64,000 nt of DNA from Erythrophleum ivorense (taxonomy: Eukaryota; Streptophyta; Magnoliopsida; Fabales; Fabaceae), in the NCBI GenBank assembly GCA_026724425.1, contig JAIUCV010000005.1:41079784-41143783 (forward strand). Direction: 5' to 3'. Position numbers and translations under genes: made by a program. Positions 58,440 through 64,000 of the stretch are shown here, piece after piece. The notes beneath the pieces are model-generated. The model was not told the origin of the DNA. It worked only from the letters and a program-made list of their open reading frames with translations, and made no database searches. Within the stretch, counting starts at the first letter, position 1; the number at the start of each line of letters is the position of its first letter.

Positions 58440-58951
58440 TAAATTGCCATTATAATTCTTGATATATATTAAAGGTGAAATTTAGAGATAAATTAGATAT
58501 AAAATTTTTGCCTCTAATGTAGAGATGAATTTAGAGATAAAATCTTTCACCTCTAATTTAGAAATAGATTTAGAGATAAAATTTTTTGTTACTAATATAG
58601 AAACAAATTAGATAGGAATTTCCATCTCTAATTTAAAGGCTAAATTTTTCATCTCAAATATAGATACATATTTAGAGATAGAATTTTTCTTTAATAATTT
58701 AGAGACGAAATATATATTTCATTTCCAAAGAGGGATATCCTTATTCTAGAAATTAGGGATGTATTCTTTATGAAACAAAATTTTCATCTCTTAATTTGAG
58801 ATGGATTTTTTTTGTCATAGTTTTTTTACAATGCCAAAATTAGGGGCATAATTTTTTTATCTCTAATTTCATCTCTGAATGTTTAGAAACAATGGATTTT
58901 CCCTTATTCAAAGACTAATTTTCTTACTTTAATATTGTTCTTTCTTGTAGA
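58440..58951. repeat. Array resembling CACTA subterminal repeats, type 2, with a possible terminus
   Basis: A different word family, TTTAGAGATAAAATTTT and CATCTCTAATTT, recurs in both orientations. The array ends with TTCTTTCTTGTAG at 58939-58951, whose reverse complement CTACAAGAAAGAA resembles a CACTA terminus (CACTACAAGAAA) lacking its CA start. The left end is not identified. The AG microsatellite directly right of it may have replaced the tip. Confidence 0.6.
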
Positions 58952-60878
58952 GAGAGAGAGAGAGAGAAGGCAATGATGAAAGTGACAATGAAGAAGCTAA
59001 GAGAGAAAAATGAGAATTTTGTTAGAGGCAAATAAAGAGAGCAAATATCTTAGGGATAAAAATTTTGACCACCATAAAAACCAATAAGGAAATGTATCAC
59101 CTACATATTTCCTCTTTGACTTTTCTAAATAGCTAATGAGAGGATATCTTCCCTTTTTATAAAACATAGCTAAGAAGGTGGTAATAACCTCACCTTCTTT
59201 TAGAAATTGGAAAATGAATATGTCGAGTGTTAGAAACCAGATTCCTGTTAGCTAATTTTGTTGAGAGGACTTAATTGTTTAATAGAAATGACTAACATCA
59301 ACGGTTCCATTTTTTGAGTAGATAGTGAAGATGAGACACGAATGTCCAAAAATGGGTTTTCTTAAACCCTAAACATAACTAAGCCTAGGATAAGAGGTTT
59401 TGAACACAAGGAGTGATGGATACAAAATTATTGAGACTAGAAATGCTTCGTGTAATTCATATGCAATACATTCAAGCTTATATGAAATTGAATGACAACA
59501 AAAAAGCTTTAACACAACTTAATTACAACTTTTATCGATTGGTTGATACAAAATATAAGGCTATAAATAAAGTATGGAAAGCTATAAACAAAGCAAGTAA
59601 ATGAGATTTGAAAGAGAATTGTAAAATTAAGTTCTGTGTCCTTTTTCTTTGCCTTCATCACCCTTTTATAACCTTTCTAGCAGCCAACAATCGTCCCCAC
59701 ATTTGACCATTGCCTATTTTTCACATCTTCATTTGCCTTATGGCCTCATTATGGAGATCATGTTGTGTATTTGCCCATTGAAAATGCTTAGATCAAAATC
59801 TCATATTTCTTAATTTTTCACTATTTTGTTAATTTTGATTAGGGTCTTCGGTCAATCTAAGTTCAACTACAAATTCAACTATCTAGATTTGTCTTAGCTA
59901 TTAGCTTGGCCATAGTTTTGACTAAAGTCTCAATATTTTTAGTGCTATCATATGTTAGATTGTTTTTTTTTCTTGTAGAGCATATCTATCCTTTTTTTAA
60001 AATGAAAGAGAAAGAGCTGTGTAGAGAGAGAAAGAAGATTGATGAGTCAATATTATAACAAAAAATTTCCATATAAAATGCCATATAAGGAGGGAAGTTA
60101 CAAGAATTATATGAGAGAACAACTTTGACAACATTAAGAAAGTTAATAACCTTTTTTTTTGGGAAAAAAATTACAGGACTAAAATGAAAATTTAAATTAC
60201 AAAAAATGATGATATGGCCAAGTTATAGTAGTGTTATCATACAATTTTCGCGAATAAGCTGGCAAAAAGTGAAACAATATAATCTTGCTTAACATCCCAA
60301 GTTTTTTCTTAAAAAAGAAGAGGAAGGGAGTTTTGAATAGGAATCACCTATTGATGAATCATGAGAAAAGTTAATTTGCCCTTAACAACCATAATAGAGT
60401 AAATGTAGAGCAATAAAATGAGCTTTTTTTTTTGGGATTGATGTATAAATTGTCCCTAGAAATTTAATTTTTTTCTTTTTCTTAAAATTTTTGTCAATTA
60501 TTTTTCAAAAGTTTGTCTCTTAACTTTTAGTATGAGAATACTTAGTAGTAAATTACTTTTTGCTTTATAGACTAGTAAATTACTTTAGTAATTTTAACAT
60601 TAATCTATAATTTTGTCAACTTCGCTACTCTTGCATTGGGTGAAGTATTATCAATTCGAAAAACTATTTGGGAGACACATAATATATAAACAAGTATGTA
60701 TATATATATATATATATATCAAAATAGTAAGAATATTATCCCTGGATGTTAATTTAATACTTTAAATCAAATTTCATTATATAATTATTTCTCAAACTAG
60801 ATTGCCCATTATTTTAATAATAAGTGATAGAACAAAATATAACAATTATATGATATTAGAATACTAAATTAACTTATC
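58952..60878. other. AT-rich DNA, no gene recognised
   Basis: Starts with an AG run at 58951-58968 and includes a TA run near 60699-60718. A 63-residue frame near 59413 shows no family features. Confidence 0.45.
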
Positions 60879-61277
60879 TGTAGAAGACATGGTCATAGGT
60901 TAGAGAATACATTGTTGAATATGAATCCTTGAAGGTTTAAAGAGACTAGAGTTTCCTCTATAGATCACAATCCCTATCATAACTTTTAATAGAGAAAGTT
61001 GTAGAGTTAAAATTTAACGTAAATACAAAAGAGGCCTAACCAACCTTAAATAAACCATAATACGTTCCCATTTATGGGCCTATGGATTATGAGCCCACAC
61101 AGTTACTCATACTAATCAATTATAGATATCCAACCTAATAAATAATATGATTACTTAATTTAATGAGTAGGCCCAAATGCATCTTACATGGATTATAAAT
61201 TAGCCTGTTTTTATTTAAAATAAAAATAAAAAATAAAATTAATTGCAACCCATAAGAATTATTAGATAATTCTAATA
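60879..61277 (-). repeat. 3' LTR of the right-hand copia element
   Basis: On the minus strand it starts ATTAGAATTATC just after the purine tract and ends TCTTCTACA. The expected TG start has decayed to TA. Length about 399 bp. Partner LTR lies outside the window. Confidence 0.68.
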
Positions 61278-61868
61278 TTCTCCCACTTGGGTAAAATCAA
61301 TTCTTCATTTCAATTTAAAAACTTTTATTTTTGAAAACAACTCTTAAGCTAATAACTAATTTTACAATGTGGCTACATTTTAAAAATATATGATTCAAGA
61401 TATGATATCTAAATATAACTCCATCCAACTAAATCAAGTAACATTGAATTATGACAATTATCATATCTTTTATTAATATTAAACCTTTCATAGTTATAAA
61501 TGTCACTGACTCCATTGACTAGTCATTAGTATGAAGTGTAACAAGAAAATAGCATGCCAATGTAATCTAATAACCAAACTATTATTTTCTTTGTTAGTCC
61601 TCACAATTTCTCTTAAATGCATTAAAACTAAAGAAATTATATGGTTTGTCAAAAAATCATTATGCCTCAACTCCAATATGGCATCGACCATGTGCATAAT
61701 GGTCTTAATGACACCTAGTTCCAAAATTTTGCAATTGATGTATATATACAAAAATACATAATATCAAAAATGTAATGCATTATTGATTGGCTAAAATACA
61801 AATCATGTAAAAAGTATCAAAGAAAATATTCAACATAACAAAAAAATGATGTAAATCTTAAACTCCCA

Positions 61869-62225
61869 TTAACTAAACATATAAAAAGATCTTACAATAC
61901 CCATATTTTCAATGTGTTTTTTAAACACAATAGGCCTAAGTCCTTTAGTTAAGGGATCGGTTAGCATAAAATCTGTGTTAATATATTTAACAACTATTTT
62001 GTTGTTATTCACAATATCTCTTACTGTTAAATATTTTAATTCTAGATGCTTAGAACCACTAGTAGTTTTATTATCTTTAGTATTAAACATTGCAGCGCTA
62101 TTGTCGCAGTAAATCCTTAGTGGTTGAGTAACATAATCTACAATAGAAAGCCCTATCATCAAATTTCTTAACCAAACAGCATGAGTAGCAACAGTAGCAT
62201 AATAATCAATAAACTCTGCTTGCAT
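61869..62225 (-). pseudogene. copia RNase H
   Basis: Minus-strand text MQAEFIDYYATVATHAVWLR, IYCDNSAAMFNTKDNK, SGSKHLELKYLTVRDIV and DPLTKGL is the RNase H tail of copia pol. The frame is open for 118 residues. The usual M-x-(S/A)-E-Y/F start and CDN are present. Confidence 0.88.
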
Positions 62226-62985
62226 GGTAAAAGAGGCAATAAGAGTCTGCTTCTTACTTTTCTAAGATATCACACATCTAGCTAACATGAAGATGTAACT
62301 AGAAAAAACTTCCTATCATCAAGGCACCCAGCAAGATTTAAATTAGTGTATTCTATTATCTCTAAATTGTTAACTCTTCTATAAACAAGTATAAACTCTT
62401 TAGTTTGCTACAGGTACCTCATCACTTTCTTTGCAGCCATCTAATAAGCATTCTCAAGATTAGACTGGTATCTACTTAAAACACTAACTATGAAGGTTAT
62501 GTCAAGTTTGGAGCATACCTAAGTATACATTAAGCTTTCCAATGCACTATTAATAGATTTGTCTTTCATCTTTGTCTTTTCAAGCTCATTTCTAGGACAT
62601 TGGTCCTTATTAACGTTATCTCCTTTAATGACTGGAACATCTCCGAGTTTACAATTTACCTTCTAGAACTCTATTAATATAAACCTTTTGAGGTAATCCA
62701 AGCATATACCTGTGAATCTTTCTTAGTTTAAAATATTCATTTGTAACCAATTGCCCTACAATTATTAGATAATTTTACAAGCTCCCATACTTTATTATTG
62801 GCCATAGATTTCATTTCCTCATTCATAGTATCTCTCCACATATTCGAATGAGGACAAGAAACAGCTTCCTTATAATTTGTAGGGTCAACAACATCCTCAA
62901 TATCATAGGCATCTTCACTAAGATAAACCATAAAATCATCAATGATAGTAGGCCTCCTTTGTGTAATTGATCTCCTCACAGGCAT
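62226..62985 (-). pseudogene. copia reverse transcriptase with central deletion
   Basis: The RT start at 62737-62985 reads NMWRDTMNEEMKSMANNKVW and ELVKLSNNCRAIGYK; the following text jumps to the RT end (GYLKRF, LESLMYTQVCSKLDI, LSRYQSNL). The stretch that normally carries the LNG-L, LYGLKQ and YVDD motifs is absent. Stops are scattered through 62226-62730. Confidence 0.75.
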
Positions 62986-63371
62986 TTGTTCATTTGGTTC
63001 AATTGGTTGTGGACTTCAACCATAGTAGGTGGATCTACTGCACCCTTAATAGGAGGATTAATAATGCTCTCAGTTGGAAAGTGATTTTTAATAAGAATAT
63101 TAGATGATATGCTATTATTAAAAATAGGCAGTAACAGAGAGATAGATTCAAGGGTATCTATACAAGTATCATGAGATGAAACAAAGGCTTCAGCTACATA
63201 AAGTTCTAAAAATTTAGCATTCATAGATTCCATAATTTGGGCACATCTACCGGGACAAAAGAACATATACCCTTTAACGCATTTCGGATATCCAATAAAA
63301 AAACAATGACTAGTTTTAAGGTCTATCTTCTTTTCTAAGGGATTATAAATCTTGACTTTTGTTGGGCATCC

Positions 63372-63982
63372 TTAAACATGAAGGTGGTTCAAATTGGGTT
63401 CCCTTTCTGTCCAAAGCTCAAAAGGTGTTTTTGGCACAGATTTGGTAGGAACTCTCTTCAATATGTAATGGGCTATTTTCAAGGCCTCATCCCACAGGAA
63501 TTTTGACAAGTTACATCTATTCATCATACTCCTCATCATATCGTTAAGTGTGTGATTATGCCTTTTGGTTACACCATTTTGTTTAAGATTACCAAGCACG
63601 GTGCATTGTGAAACAATTCCACAATCTTGCAAGTGTTTTGCAAAAGGTCTTATATGTTGCCCTGTAGCATCATGTCTACTATAATACTCCTCACCACAGT
63701 CATATCTCACTATCTTGATGACTTTTTCTAATTGCTTTTCTACCTTAATTTTAAAAATTTTAAAATTTTCAAGAGCAGCAAATTTCTCTTTAATCAAATA
63801 AAGATAACCAAATCGAGAAAAGTTATCAATGAAAATGATAAAGAACCTATTCCACAAATAGTATGAGAAAGGAGTCCACTAATATCTGTATGAATGATTT
63901 CTAAAAGACTTAAATTTCTAATCGCACCTTTCTTTTTACTTTTAGTGAACTTTTCTTTGATATAGTTTACACAAGTCCCCAA
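63372..63982 (-). pseudogene. copia integrase (catalytic Glu changed)
   Basis: Minus-strand text: LLEIIHTDISG (first catalytic Asp), FFIIFIDNFSRFGYLYLIKE, KIVRYDCGEEYY (second Asp), NGVTKRHNHTLNDMMRSMMN (the usual E of GVAERRNRT is K here), then TPFELWTEREPN. A frameshift lies near 63800-63857. The Glu-to-Lys change alone would inactivate the enzyme. Confidence 0.85.
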
Positions 63983-64000
63983 ATCATCAAACTCTAAGAA

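Larger units (their letters stand above)
60879..64000 (-). mobile_element. Ty1/copia retrotransposon, 3' half (runs off the right edge)
   Basis: On the minus strand: integrase (63372-63982), start of RT (62737-62985), end of RT (about 62226-62730, degenerate), RNase H (61869-62225), untranslated part, purine tract CCAAGTGGGAGAA (61278-61290) and 3' LTR (60879-61277). The RT centre, including the catalytic YVDD, is missing. The left host flank is TTATC (60874-60878), so a TTATC copy would be expected beyond the window's right edge. Confidence 0.85.

Noticed and set aside
1..64000. CRISPR arrays, bacterial operons, phage genes or a new defence system
   Set aside because: Introns, plant LTR elements and AT-rich non-coding DNA show this is plant nuclear DNA. 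No regularly spaced direct repeats with unique spacers were seen.

Overview
The window is an AT-rich stretch of a flowering-plant nuclear genome, most likely a eudicot; species not resolved. The evidence is a plant-type PPR gene, degenerate pieces of a WDR75-like and an RBK-type kinase gene with plant introns, and plant families of Ty1/copia, Ty3/gypsy, hAT, Mutator, CACTA and Stowaway-like elements. Almost everything recognisable is mobile DNA or broken genes. The only gene that reads as intact is a PLS-class PPR gene on the minus strand at 43924-45375. No CRISPR array, rRNA or tRNA gene was seen.

Layout. 1-8.5 kb: AT-rich DNA with a Mutator-like transposase fragment (minus), a diverged tandem duplication of about 436 bp period, and a roughly 3 kb solo LTR inserted into that duplication. 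8.6-31.5 kb: exons of a plus-strand WDR75-like (U3 snoRNP/WD40) pseudogene. It is split by a short copia-like LTR element holding a second, larger copia element in one intron, a minus-strand gypsy element holding a solo LTR in another, and an hAT element inside the last recognisable exon. Two in-frame stops and the hAT insertion argue that the gene is dead here.

32-49 kb: a segmentally duplicated neighbourhood. The PPR gene, its 5' leader, an AT-rich block and the 5' end of an RBK-type kinase gene recur as partial copies, some tandem and one inverted. A 295 bp Stowaway-like MITE with TA target duplication sits in one leader copy, and the unfilled site can be read in the sister copy. A hAT-type non-autonomous element similarly interrupts one AT-rich copy. 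49-60.9 kb: mostly AT-rich DNA without recognisable genes, with four perfect CACGTG sites in 251 bp and two arrays resembling CACTA subterminal repeats. 60.9-64 kb: the 3' half of a minus-strand copia element that leaves the window on the right.

The genes do not form an operon or pathway. The value of the window is as a record of nested insertion and local duplication: nesting gives relative insertion order, and duplicated copies give pre-insertion sequences for several elements. I found no convincing new biological system; the points most worth checking are in the findings.
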